Shown here in pieces: positions 45,061-54,443 of a stretch of 64,000 bases of DNA (within the stretch, counting starts at the first letter, position 1; each line of letters starts with the position of its first letter). Source of the stretch: Neobacillus cucumis (lineage in GTDB: Bacteria > Bacillota > Bacilli > Bacillales > Cytobacillaceae). Below the pieces are notes generated by a model, which worked only from the letters and a program-made list of their open reading frames with translations, did no database searches and was not told where the DNA came from. A program made the translations under genes and the position numbers. The stretch is from contig NZ_PGVE01000042.1 of assembly GCF_002860255.1 (NCBI RefSeq), forward strand, positions 62,001 to 126,000. Direction: 5' to 3'.

Positions 45061-46026
45061 ATGAAACCAAAAGTAATTGTTTATAAAAAAGTCGATAAAA
45101 AAGTATTGGATTTTATTCAAGACACATTGGATGTAACCTATTTTGAGAAATTAGATTCACAAACGTATCCTGTATTTCTTGAAGAACTGAAAGAGGCACA
45201 AGGCATATTGGGATCCAAGCTTAAAGTCGATCAAGAACTGTTAGGACAAGCACCTAATTTAAAAATTGTGTGTAATACATCTGTTGGTTATGACAATCTT
45301 GATTTATCTGCATTGGCAGAACATGGAGTAATGGCTACAAATACTCCGGATATTTTGAATGATACAGTGGCAGATACTATTTTTGGGTTAATTCTATCTT
45401 CAGCAAGAAGGGTTCCTGAGTTAGATCAATGGGTAAAAACAGGACAATGGAAATCTGACCTCGAAGAAAAATGGTTTGGAGTCGATGTGCACCATAAAGT
45501 ATTAGGGATTATTGGTATGGGAAGAGTAGGGACAGCGATAGCCAAAAGAGCTTACTGTGGGTTTGATATGGAAATTTTATATCACAACCGTTCGCGGAAT
45601 GAGGAAGCGGAACAGAAATACAATGCAACCTATTGTTCATTGGATGATCTCTTAAAACAGTCTGATTTTGTTTGTTTGATGACGCCTTTAACTCCCGAGA
45701 CTGAAAAGTTAATCGGGAAAAGGGAATTCGAGTTGATGAAAGAGACCGCCATTTTTATTAATGGGTCAAGAGGAAAAACAGTTGACGAACAAGCCTTAAT
45801 CCATGCACTAAAAACAAGGGGAATTCTTGGAGCAGGGCTAGATGTTTTTGTTCAAGAACCGATTGAAAAGGATCATCCTTTCCTCGCTATGGATAATGTG
45901 GTGACACTGCCCCATATCGGCTCTGCCACCTATGAAACTCGGTTTAAAATGGACATGATGGCAGCTGTTAACTTAGTAGCTGGACTCCAGGGAGAAGTAC
46001 CGCCAAACTTAATAAAAGTAAAGTGA
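45061..46026 (+). CDS. D-2-hydroxyacid dehydrogenase (glyoxylate/hydroxypyruvate reductase type)
   Basis: 321 residues. NAD loop GIIGMGRVGTAIAKRA (about 149-164), catalytic Arg in FINGSRGKTVDE, Glu in VFVQEPIEKDHP, His in LPHIGSAT. GyaR-like; would interconvert hydroxypyruvate or tartronate semialdehyde and D-glycerate, a sensible end step of tartrate breakdown. 200-base gap from the dehydratase. Confidence 0.87.
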   Translation: MKPKVIVYKKVDKKVLDFIQDTLDVTYFEKLDSQTYPVFLEELKEAQGILGSKLKVDQELLGQAPNLKIVCNTSVGYDNLDLSALAEHGVMATNTPDILNDTVADTIFGLILSSARRVPELDQWVKTGQWKSDLEEKWFGVDVHHKVLGIIGMGRVGTAIAKRAYCGFDMEILYHNRSRNEEAEQKYNATYCSLDDLLKQSDFVCLMTPLTPETEKLIGKREFELMKETAIFINGSRGKTVDEQALIHALKTRGILGAGLDVFVQEPIEKDHPFLAMDNVVTLPHIGSATYETRFKMDMMAAVNLVAGLQGEVPPNLIKVK

Positions 46027-46127
46027 ATGATATGATCGTTTTTATAGAATCAAAATATAGATACAGTCGACTGAATACCGACGATTGATTTCTCGAATTA
46101 CAATATAGAACAGTGAGGAGATTGACG

Positions 46128-47222
46128 ATGAAAACATTAAAGATTGCTAACATCCCTGGAGACGGAATTGGTAAAGAGGTAGTTCCAGCAGCAACAGAAA
46201 TTTTGAAAACGTTATCGGACATTCATGGAGGATTAAGGTTTGAGTTTACTAGCTTTCCTTGGAGCTGTGAGTACTATCTCGAACATGGTAAAATGATGCC
46301 GGAAGATGGCCTTGAGAGATTAAAAGATTTTGATAGTATTTTTTTAGGAGCAGTAGGTAACTTAAAGCTTGTTCCTGATCATGTTTCATTATGGGGCCTT
46401 CTAATTAAAATCCGTCGTGAATTTGAGCAAGTAATTAATATTCGTCCAGCAAAAGTAATTGATGGTGTTAGGTCTCCTCTATTAAATCCAAAAGACTTTG
46501 ACTTAATTGTAGTTCGAGAGAATAGTGAAGGTGAATATAGCTCGGTTGGAGGAAAGATATTTCAAGGTGAAGATGAAATAGCCATTCAGAATGCAATTTT
46601 TTCAAGAAAAGGGACAGAAAGGGCCATGCGTTATGCTTTTGAATTAGCAAAAAAGCGTAGAAAACATGTAACTAGCGCAACAAAATCAAACGGAATCTTT
46701 CATTCTATGCCTTTTTGGGATCATGTGTTTGAAGAAGTATCAAAGGATTATCCAGAAATAAATACAGACTCACAACATATCGATGCTTTATCTGCATTTT
46801 TCGTTACCCGTCCGGAAAGATTTGATGTAATTGTTGCAAGTAATTTGTTTGGAGATATTTTGACAGATTTAGGTGCTGCTATCATGGGTAGCGTCGGAAT
46901 TGCTCCAGCGGCGAACATCAATGTAAATGGAAAATTTCCTTCCATGTTTGAACCTGTTCATGGCTCAGCTCCAGACATTGTTGGTAAAGGTATTGCAAAC
47001 CCGATTGGACAGATTTGGACTGCAAAAATGATGTTAGATCACTACGGTGAAGAAGAACTTGGCGGCATATTATTGAATGTTATCGAAAGCGTAACAAGAG
47101 ATGGAATTTTAACACCGGACATTGGTGGGAAGTACACGACAAAAGGGGTTACGGATGAAATCAATACCCGTCTTAAAGCTATCGATAAAAAGGGAAATAA
47201 TGCAGAATTCATTATCAAATGA
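46128..47222 (+). CDS. Tartrate dehydrogenase / D-malate dehydrogenase
   Basis: 364 residues of the isocitrate/isopropylmalate dehydrogenase fold. NIPGDGIGKEV at the N-terminus, VVRENSEGEYSSVGG, TKSNGIFHSMPFW and SNLFGDILTDLGAAIMGSVG (metal aspartates) fit the Mn/NAD-dependent TDH/YeaU group. Oxidatively decarboxylates D-malate or tartrate. ATG 46128 has TGAGGAG eight bases upstream. Terminator at 47264. Confidence 0.9.
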   Translation: MKTLKIANIPGDGIGKEVVPAATEILKTLSDIHGGLRFEFTSFPWSCEYYLEHGKMMPEDGLERLKDFDSIFLGAVGNLKLVPDHVSLWGLLIKIRREFEQVINIRPAKVIDGVRSPLLNPKDFDLIVVRENSEGEYSSVGGKIFQGEDEIAIQNAIFSRKGTERAMRYAFELAKKRRKHVTSATKSNGIFHSMPFWDHVFEEVSKDYPEINTDSQHIDALSAFFVTRPERFDVIVASNLFGDILTDLGAAIMGSVGIAPAANINVNGKFPSMFEPVHGSAPDIVGKGIANPIGQIWTAKMMLDHYGEEELGGILLNVIESVTRDGILTPDIGGKYTTKGVTDEINTRLKAIDKKGNNAEFIIK

Positions 47223-47263
47223 TTTTTTCAGCCGCGGTTCATTCACCAAAAAAGTAATCAAAA

Positions 47264-47306
47264 AGAGACAAAACGAGACAGTTGTATCGTTTTGTCTCTT
47301 TTTTTG
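47264..47306 (+). terminator. Terminator between tartrate and acetoin genes
   Basis: AGAGACAAAACGA / TCGTTTTGTCTCT, 13 perfect pairs, then T7. Confidence 0.92.
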
Positions 47307-47349
47307 TACCGTAATGTCGTTAAAGCCTCGGGAATGTTGCTTCCGTTTC

Positions 47350-47366
47350 TTGGCACGGTTCTTGCA
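47350..47366 (+). promoter_or_regulatory. Sigma-54 promoter of the aco operon
   Basis: TTGGCACGGTTCTTGCA: GG at 47352-47353 and GC at 47364-47365, ten bases between, fitting the -24/-12 consensus. 42 bases before acoA, and an AcoR-type sigma-54 activator is encoded downstream. Confidence 0.9.
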
Positions 47367-47407
47367 TTAATAAAGTTGTAATGAATTTTTCCAGGGAGGC
47401 TGAAAAA

Positions 47408-48400
47408 ATGAGAACAATGGATAGTAAAGATGTAGCGTTAACAAAGGAAAAAGCACAATGGATGTATCAAAAAATGCTAGAAATCCGTTATTTTGAGGAC
47501 AGAGTGCATGAGTTATTTGCACAGGGAATCCTGCCAGGATTTGTTCATTTATACGCTGGGGAAGAAGCCATTGCTGTGGGCGTTTGTGCCCATTTAACCG
47601 ATAAAGATAGTATAACAAGCACCCATCGCGGCCACGGTCATTGTATTGCCAAAGGCTGTGATTTAAATGGAATGATGGCGGAAATCTACGGGAAAGTAAC
47701 TGGATTATGCAAAGGAAAGGGAGGATCCATGCATATCGCCGATCTTGATAAAGGGATGCTGGGTGCCAATGGAATTGTCGGAGGCGGCTTCCCCCTCGCA
47801 TGCGGTTCTGCCTTAACAGCGAAGTATAAAAAAACTGGAGATGTTAGCGTTTGCTTCTTTGGGGATGGCGCCCAAAACCATGGGACTTTCCATGAGGGAA
47901 TTAATCTTGCAGCCATTTGGAATCTTCCAGTCGTTTTTGTTGCCGAAAATAACGGCTATGCAGAAGCCACTCCATTTACCTACGCGTCCAGCTGTAAATC
48001 CATTGTCGATCGGGCGATTGGCTATAATATCCCTGGTATTAAAGTGGATGGAAAAGATGTACTCGCAGTCTACCAAGCTGCAGAAGAAGCTATCGCGAGG
48101 GCACGCCGCGGGGAAGGTCCAACACTAATTGAATGTGTAACGTATCGAAATTATGGCCATTTCGAAGGAGATGCCCAAAAATACAAAACAGAGCAAGACA
48201 AGGTCGAACATAAAACGGATAAAGATGCGATTCTACTGTATAGAAATCACTTGTTAAACCAGGGGCTATTACCTGAAAACGAAATAACCAATTTAGAAAA
48301 TTCAGTTGAAGAAGCGGTTAATCAAGCTGTGAAATTCAGTGAAGAAAGTGCGTACCCAAGTCCTTCAGAATTGTTAACTGATGTATACGTGTCTTATTAA
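47408..48400 (+). CDS. acoA: Acetoin dehydrogenase E1 alpha subunit
   Basis: 330 residues, thiamine-diphosphate enzyme. HRGHGHCIAKG, then GDGAQNHGTFHEGINLAAIW and ENNGYAEATP form the TPP/Mg site. With AcoB it cleaves acetoin to acetaldehyde plus an acetyl group. ATG 47408 chosen for AGGGAGG nine bases upstream; ATG 47381 lies ahead of it. Confidence 0.93.
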   Translation: MRTMDSKDVALTKEKAQWMYQKMLEIRYFEDRVHELFAQGILPGFVHLYAGEEAIAVGVCAHLTDKDSITSTHRGHGHCIAKGCDLNGMMAEIYGKVTGLCKGKGGSMHIADLDKGMLGANGIVGGGFPLACGSALTAKYKKTGDVSVCFFGDGAQNHGTFHEGINLAAIWNLPVVFVAENNGYAEATPFTYASSCKSIVDRAIGYNIPGIKVDGKDVLAVYQAAEEAIARARRGEGPTLIECVTYRNYGHFEGDAQKYKTEQDKVEHKTDKDAILLYRNHLLNQGLLPENEITNLENSVEEAVNQAVKFSEESAYPSPSELLTDVYVSY

Positions 48401-48519
48401 AATTGAGGACCCTGCAAAAGGTGGATCAAAAAGGACGGCCTATAGGAGCAGCCCGAATTTGTAAGTTTAGAAATCAGTAATATTATTCGGATTGACTAAT
48501 TAAAGGGAGGAATTCGATT

Positions 48520-49548
48520 ATGACAAGGAAATTAAGTATGTCAGCGGCGATTAATGAGGCAATGAAATTTGCCATGCGTAAGGACGAAAATGTCATTTTA
48601 TTAGGTGAGGACGTGGCCGGCGGGGCTGAAGTGGATCACTTACAGGATGAAGATGCATGGGGCGGAGTTCTCGGGGTCACGAAAGGGCTTGTTCAGGAGT
48701 TTGGACGGGAAAGAATTTTGGATACCCCTATTACAGAAGCCGGTTATATGGGCGCAGCGATGGCGGCGGCATCAACCGGTCTAAGGCCAATTGCTGAATT
48801 AATGTTTAACGACTTTATTGGTAGCTGTTTAGATGAAGTATTAAATCAAGGGGCAAAGTTCCGCTATATGTTCGGGGGCAAGGCACAGGTTCCAGTTACA
48901 ATCCGAACCATGCATGGTGCCGGATTTAGAGCAGCGGCCCAGCACTCTCAAAGTTTATATGCACTGTTTACTGCGATTCCAGGTGTGAAAGTGGTTGTCC
49001 CATCCACACCTTATGAAGCAAAAGGACTATTACTCGCTGCGATCGAAGATAATGATCCTGTCATCTTTTTTGAGGATAAAACACTCTATAATATGACAGG
49101 CGATGTTCCAGAAGGCTATTATACGATTCCAATTGGAAAAGCAGATATTAAACGGAATGGGTCAGATGTAACCATTGTAGCGGTTGGCAAGATGGTACAT
49201 ACCGCATTGGAAGCTGCCGAGCAACTTTCAGTAAAAGGAATTGAAGTGGAAGTCGTTGATCCGCGCAGCTTGTCACCTATGGATGAAGAAACGATTCTTT
49301 CCTCCGTAGCAAAAACCAACCGTTTAATCGTTATCGATGAAGCAAATCCGAGATGCAGTATTGCTACAGATATCGCAGCACTTGTTGCCGATAAAGGATT
49401 CGACACACTTGATGCCCCAATTAAACGAATTACGGCACCGCACACTCCTGTACCTTTCTCACCTGTGCTTGAGGATATTTATCTGCCTAAGGTAGAAACA
49501 GTGGTCAAAGTGGCAGCAGAACTAGTAGGTGCACCCCTGGAAGTATAA
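48520..49548 (+). CDS. acoB: Acetoin dehydrogenase E1 beta subunit
   Basis: 342 residues, transketolase C-terminal type. LLGEDVAGGAEVDHLQDEDA and RILDTPITEAGYMGAAMAAA are AcoB/PdhB-like; the acetoin type is indicated by the operon and sigma-54 promoter. GGGAGG precedes ATG. 119-base gap after acoA. Confidence 0.93.
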   Translation: MTRKLSMSAAINEAMKFAMRKDENVILLGEDVAGGAEVDHLQDEDAWGGVLGVTKGLVQEFGRERILDTPITEAGYMGAAMAAASTGLRPIAELMFNDFIGSCLDEVLNQGAKFRYMFGGKAQVPVTIRTMHGAGFRAAAQHSQSLYALFTAIPGVKVVVPSTPYEAKGLLLAAIEDNDPVIFFEDKTLYNMTGDVPEGYYTIPIGKADIKRNGSDVTIVAVGKMVHTALEAAEQLSVKGIEVEVVDPRSLSPMDEETILSSVAKTNRLIVIDEANPRCSIATDIAALVADKGFDTLDAPIKRITAPHTPVPFSPVLEDIYLPKVETVVKVAAELVGAPLEV

Positions 49549-49575
49549 ATCAGAGAGCGGGAAGGAGAGATAGAC

Positions 49576-50808
49576 ATGGCGGTAGAAGTGGTGATGCCGA
49601 AATTGGGAATGGCCATGAAAGAAGGCACTGTATCGATATGGAATAAAGGAGTCGGAGACCCTGTCGAAAAGGGTGAGCCGATTGCAAGCGTCAGTTCAGA
49701 AAAAATTGAAATTGATGTGGAATCTCCTGCGGAGGGAACAGTATTGAAAATTGCTGTTCCCGAAGGAGAAGGGGTTCCGCCTGGGACTGTGATTTGTTAT
49801 ATCGGACTCCCGGGTGAAGAAGTAGCTGCTGCGTTGGCAGTCGAAGAAGACCAAAAACCTGAAGTGGAAAATGCCACATCTGTAAATGAACAGACGGAGC
49901 CTATCACTTCAGTAAGGACGGCTCGGAATCGCGTGAAAATTTCCCCAGTCGCAAGGAAAATCGCGGAAGCAGCCAATCTTACTATTGAAAATATCAAAGG
50001 AACGGGTCCTGGAGGAAGAATAACAAAGGAAGATGTAGAGGCAGCCATAAAGAATTCAGCTTCGCCACAGGCTGAGGAGAAAAAAGAAACATTCGAAACT
50101 CATGTGAAGCCATTAGAGGAGACTCAGCAAATCCCGGTCAGCGGAATCCGAAAAGTGATTGCTCGACGCATGTACGACAGCCTGCAAAAAACAGCACAGC
50201 TAACGATTAACATGAAGGCCGATGTAACGGATTTAATGGCTTTACAAAAGCAAATAGCCCAAACCGTACAAAATCATTATGATCAAAAATTAACGGTGAC
50301 CGACTTTATTGCTCGTGCCGTTGTGCTCTCACTACAGAAGCACGGGGAAATGAATAGTGCGTATTTGGACGATAAAATTCATTTGTTCAAGAGTGTTCAT
50401 CTTGGCATGGCTGTTGCGCTTGAAAAAGGGTTAGTGGTTCCAGTCATCCGTGATGCTGATAAATGTTCTCTTATTGATTTGTCTCGAAACATTAAAACCA
50501 TAGCACAAAAAGCAAGACAAGCTCAGCTTAATCTCGAGGAAATGCAAGGTTCCACGTTTACGATTAGTAATCTCGGGTCCTACGGTGTTGAGCATTTCAC
50601 ACCAGTCTTAAATCCACCTGAAACAGGGATTCTTGGTGTCGGCGCTGTTTATGATACCCCAACCTATATTGGTGAAAATTTAGAAAGAAGAAGCATTCTT
50701 CCGCTCAGTCTGACATTTGACCACCGTGTACTTGATGGCGCCCCAGCTGCAGCATTTTTACAAACGGTCAAGCAGTATTTAGAAGAGCCGATAACCATGC
50801 TTTTATAG
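49576..50808 (+). CDS. acoC: Acetoin dehydrogenase E2, dihydrolipoyl acetyltransferase
   Basis: 410 residues: lipoyl domain 1-76 with lipoylated Lys43 (SSEKIEID), Pro/Glu linker, E3-binding domain about 115-155 (ISPVARKIAEAANLTIENIK), catalytic domain about 185-410 with the active-site FDHRVLDGAPAA. Transfers acetyl to CoA. Single lipoyl domain as usual for AcoC. Confidence 0.95.
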   Translation: MAVEVVMPKLGMAMKEGTVSIWNKGVGDPVEKGEPIASVSSEKIEIDVESPAEGTVLKIAVPEGEGVPPGTVICYIGLPGEEVAAALAVEEDQKPEVENATSVNEQTEPITSVRTARNRVKISPVARKIAEAANLTIENIKGTGPGGRITKEDVEAAIKNSASPQAEEKKETFETHVKPLEETQQIPVSGIRKVIARRMYDSLQKTAQLTINMKADVTDLMALQKQIAQTVQNHYDQKLTVTDFIARAVVLSLQKHGEMNSAYLDDKIHLFKSVHLGMAVALEKGLVVPVIRDADKCSLIDLSRNIKTIAQKARQAQLNLEEMQGSTFTISNLGSYGVEHFTPVLNPPETGILGVGAVYDTPTYIGENLERRSILPLSLTFDHRVLDGAPAAAFLQTVKQYLEEPITMLL

Positions 50809-50824
50809 AAAGAAGGGAACTCTT

Positions 50825-52204
50825 ATGACTCTGATCGCAATTATAGGGGGTGGTCCTGCTGGATATGTGGCTGCAATTACTGCAGCCCAGCAGGGGCATG
50901 AAGTGACAATAATAGACCAGGGACCGCTTGGAGGCACATGTTTAAATGAGGGGTGCATGCCTACTAAAGCCCTCTTAGAAAGTGCTGGAGTGTACAATAA
51001 ATTTCAACATGCGAGTGAGTTTGGGATTCGTCTGCCCTCCGGCAGCATTGAGATTGATTGGAATGCCGTCCAGGGTCGTAAAAACAAAATTGTTTCGACG
51101 CTGGTACAAGGAATCCAATTTTTAATGAGGAAAAATAAAGTGAAGGTAGTAAAGGGATCGGCATCTTTCCAAACGAGCCGGGTTTTACAGATTGAACATA
51201 ATGGGAAACAAGAAGAGATAACGGCAGACAAAGTGATTATCGCTGCAGGCTCTGAACCAATTCAACTGCCATTTGCATCATTTGACGGCGATTGGATCAT
51301 CCATAGTGGTCAGGCGATGTCGCTTCAGTCCATTCCTTCCTCATTACTTATTATCGGCGGAGGTGTAATCGGCTGCGAGTTTGCTAGTATTTTTAGCAGA
51401 TTGGGAACAAAAGTCACCATTGTTGAAATGGCGGATCAGCTGTTGCCGGGAGAAGATAAGGCTGTAGCTGCGATCTTACATAAGGAGCTTGAAAACGACG
51501 GTGTAACGATCTATCCTTCTACCAGACTAAAAGATTTGAATAAGGATCAGAAGAAGGCGTTATTTGAAAACGACAAAGGTCTCCATGAGCTTGAGTCAGA
51601 TTTGGTCCTCGTTTCGATTGGCCGTAAGCCAAGGGTGAATAGCTTGGGTCTTGAGAACATCGGCATTGATTTTTCAAGACAAGGAATTCTAGTAAATGAG
51701 CAAATGCAAACAAACATCCCGAATATCTATGCCTGTGGAGACGTCATCGGCGGGATTCAATTGGCCCATGTGGCTTTCCATGAGGGAACAGTTGCCGCCT
51801 TAAACGCTTGCGGGGTAGATACACAGGTAAATTATCGTGCTGTGCCCCGCTGTATTTATACCTCACCTGAGATTGCCAGCGTAGGTTTAACGGAAAAGGA
51901 GGCCATCGACCAATATGGTGACATACGAGTTGGGGAGTTTCCGTTCTCCGCAAACGGGAAGGCGTTAATTTCCAATGAACGAGTTGGAAAGGTAAAGGTG
52001 TTTGTTGAACCAGAGTATGGGGAAATCGTTGGGGTTTCGATTGTTGGGCCACATGCCACCGAACTGATTGGACAAGGTACCGTCATGCTCCATGCGGAGT
52101 TGACAACGGACAGTATGGAACAATTTATTGCCGCCCACCCTAGTCTTTCTGAGGCAATCCAAGAAGCCTTATTTAGTGCCGTTGGACATGCTGTTCATGT
52201 TTAA
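50825..52204 (+). CDS. acoL: Dihydrolipoyl dehydrogenase of the acetoin complex
   Basis: 459 residues. FAD loop IGGGPAGYVAA, redox pair in GGTCLNEGCMPTKAL, NAD loop IIGGGVIGCEFA, and the C-terminal His-Glu dyad near AAHPSLSEAIQEALF. 16 bases after acoC with AAGAAGGGAAC upstream. Terminator at 52274. Confidence 0.95.
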   Translation: MTLIAIIGGGPAGYVAAITAAQQGHEVTIIDQGPLGGTCLNEGCMPTKALLESAGVYNKFQHASEFGIRLPSGSIEIDWNAVQGRKNKIVSTLVQGIQFLMRKNKVKVVKGSASFQTSRVLQIEHNGKQEEITADKVIIAAGSEPIQLPFASFDGDWIIHSGQAMSLQSIPSSLLIIGGGVIGCEFASIFSRLGTKVTIVEMADQLLPGEDKAVAAILHKELENDGVTIYPSTRLKDLNKDQKKALFENDKGLHELESDLVLVSIGRKPRVNSLGLENIGIDFSRQGILVNEQMQTNIPNIYACGDVIGGIQLAHVAFHEGTVAALNACGVDTQVNYRAVPRCIYTSPEIASVGLTEKEAIDQYGDIRVGEFPFSANGKALISNERVGKVKVFVEPEYGEIVGVSIVGPHATELIGQGTVMLHAELTTDSMEQFIAAHPSLSEAIQEALFSAVGHAVHV

Positions 52205-52273
52205 GAAAAGGAACAAGAACCAAATTAAGATACTAGTAAATCCTTCATTATAATTATTCTATTAAATTATCAG

Positions 52274-52302
52274 GCTACGCGTCTAATACGCGTAGCTTTT
52301 TT
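52274..52302 (+). terminator. Terminator of the aco operon
   Basis: GCTACGCG / CGCGTAGC with a seven-base loop and T6. Confidence 0.92.
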
Positions 52303-52492
52303 GAATTTTCTATATAATGACAATCGTTTGATTGAAAGCGCATTCCTAGTTTTGTATAATTAGAATTGTACGTTTATCCACCACGTTTTGACGGATTTCT
52401 TCTAATACTCCTTTTTTTCTTCGTAAAATTTACAACAAGTAATCTATCTCAAATCAATGTAGAAAATATTTCTTATGATTAGGGGAGGTTGT

Positions 52493-54373
52493 ATGAATAC
52501 TACTTTTTATTTTGATGCTTGGAAACGATTTGTTAAAGAAGGAATTCTTGATTCAGCACGTTTGAACAAACGAATTTCGGAATCCTGGCACCGCTGTAAA
52601 AAAGAAATGGTAAACCCTTATTTAAATAAAGGCCTGGATTTATTATCAAAAGAAGAACTAGATGCCAAAAAAGAAAAGAATTCTCTGCTGATCGAAATAG
52701 CCTCCCCTTATATAAAAAAGATGGATCAGGCAATAAAAGATTCTGGAATGATGGCACTTTTGGTCGATCCGGATGGATATGTTCTATCATTAACAGGAAA
52801 CAAACAAACCTTATCCGATGCTAGAAAAATTAATTTTGTTGAAGGGGTGCGCTGGACTGAGGCTGAGGTCGGTACAAATGCAATTGGGACAGCGTTACAA
52901 ACAAAAGAAGCGGTTACTATTAATGGGGCTGAACATTACTCCGTCGCTTCCCATCAATGGAGCTGTTCCGCCACACCTATTTTTCATGAAAATGGAAACC
53001 TAATGGGTGTAATTGATGTTTCATGCCCAGTTAACTATTCTCACCCCTTTATGCTTGGAATGGTCACATCGATTTCTTATGCAATTGAAAAAGATATCAG
53101 CAAGCAGGCCTATTTGGAAGAAATGACACTTTTCCAGCAAGCAGGCCCCCTGGCAGAGACCTATCAAAACCAGCTCTTCCTGGTATGTAATCAAAAACAA
53201 ATGATCATATCCGCTAGTAAACCGCTTCGTGAAGGGTTCCCTCAATCGATCGGAATGAACCTGTACGAACTATTACATAACGGATACAAAATTGATGCTG
53301 AAATGCCTTTTCATTCGAAGGAAAACAACAGGATCATCGGAAGCTGCTTTTTCCTTTCAAAAGTGCTTACTCATCGTAAAAATGTATCTTTTCAAGCACA
53401 AAGTCATGCAAAACCCTTTATCTTTAAAGGAGAGTGTGGAACGAGTGAGGTTTTTCAAAATACGTTAGCCAAAGTTAAGCTTGTAGCTCCAACAGATACC
53501 ACCGTGTTTATTTCAGGTGAAACCGGTTCAGGAAAAGAGCTAATTGCTCGAGCCATTCATGACAACAGCCCCCGAAAGGATGGTCCATTTATTTCGTTAA
53601 ATTGCGGAGCGATTCCGAAAGAACTTATGGAAAGTGAGCTTTTTGGCTATGTCGAGGGGGCTTTTACCGGGGCAAGACGGCAAGGCTATAAAGGAAAATT
53701 TGAACAGGCTCAAAAGGGGACGATCTTTCTTGATGAGATAGGTGAAATCCCGCATTCTATGCAGGTGGCCTTATTGCGTGTGCTTCAGGAAAAGAAAGTA
53801 TCTCCGATTGGGAGTACGAAGGAAATCCCATTGAATGTCCGTATTATTACAGCAACCCACCGTGATATTACGAATCTTGTAGAAGATGGGATTTTTCGGG
53901 AAGACCTCTATTATCGCTTGAACGTTTATCCAATTGACGTTCCTCCACTTAGAAAAAGAAAAGAAGATATCCCGTACCTCGTCAGGTATTTCTGTAAAAG
54001 AAATGGATGGAACCTCCCGAATATGGATGATCTATCTTCAAGATTGAAAGATTATGAATGGCCAGGAAACATAAGAGAATTAATAAACGTCTTAGAGCGG
54101 CTGTACATTATGTCTCTTGATGAACAGTCAAGTCAGCATATATTTTTTAATAGCTTTGAATCTTTAATAATTAGACATCCATCCAGTACTTCATCAAATG
54201 GGCAGGAAAATAAGGAAAAGGCTGAAAAAACGTTAAATGCCCGAGAAAAAATACAAAAGGACTTAATGCTGGATGCATTAAAAAAGACAAAAGGAAATGT
54301 AACTGCTGCCGCAAAATTACTGGAAATCCCAAGGAGTACTTTTTATAAAAGGCTCCAAAAGTTTGGAATGTAA
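52493..54373 (+). CDS. acoR: Sigma-54-dependent activator of acetoin genes
   Basis: 626 residues. GAF sensor domain about 75-215, AAA+ domain about 320-550 with Walker A GETGSGKE (342), sigma-54 contact loop GAFTGA (388), Walker B TIFLDEIGEIP, and a Fis-type HTH at the end (GNVTAAAKLLEIPRSTFYKR). Activates the promoter at 47350 in response to acetoin. ATG 52493 has AGGGGAGG ahead. Confidence 0.93.
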   Translation: MNTTFYFDAWKRFVKEGILDSARLNKRISESWHRCKKEMVNPYLNKGLDLLSKEELDAKKEKNSLLIEIASPYIKKMDQAIKDSGMMALLVDPDGYVLSLTGNKQTLSDARKINFVEGVRWTEAEVGTNAIGTALQTKEAVTINGAEHYSVASHQWSCSATPIFHENGNLMGVIDVSCPVNYSHPFMLGMVTSISYAIEKDISKQAYLEEMTLFQQAGPLAETYQNQLFLVCNQKQMIISASKPLREGFPQSIGMNLYELLHNGYKIDAEMPFHSKENNRIIGSCFFLSKVLTHRKNVSFQAQSHAKPFIFKGECGTSEVFQNTLAKVKLVAPTDTTVFISGETGSGKELIARAIHDNSPRKDGPFISLNCGAIPKELMESELFGYVEGAFTGARRQGYKGKFEQAQKGTIFLDEIGEIPHSMQVALLRVLQEKKVSPIGSTKEIPLNVRIITATHRDITNLVEDGIFREDLYYRLNVYPIDVPPLRKRKEDIPYLVRYFCKRNGWNLPNMDDLSSRLKDYEWPGNIRELINVLERLYIMSLDEQSSQHIFFNSFESLIIRHPSSTSSNGQENKEKAEKTLNAREKIQKDLMLDALKKTKGNVTAAAKLLEIPRSTFYKRLQKFGM

Positions 54374-54443
54374 GTTTGACATTGTCCAATCTCTTAATTA
54401 AGAATTAAATGAATTAGTTTAAAAATAGCACACAGATTGTTCG

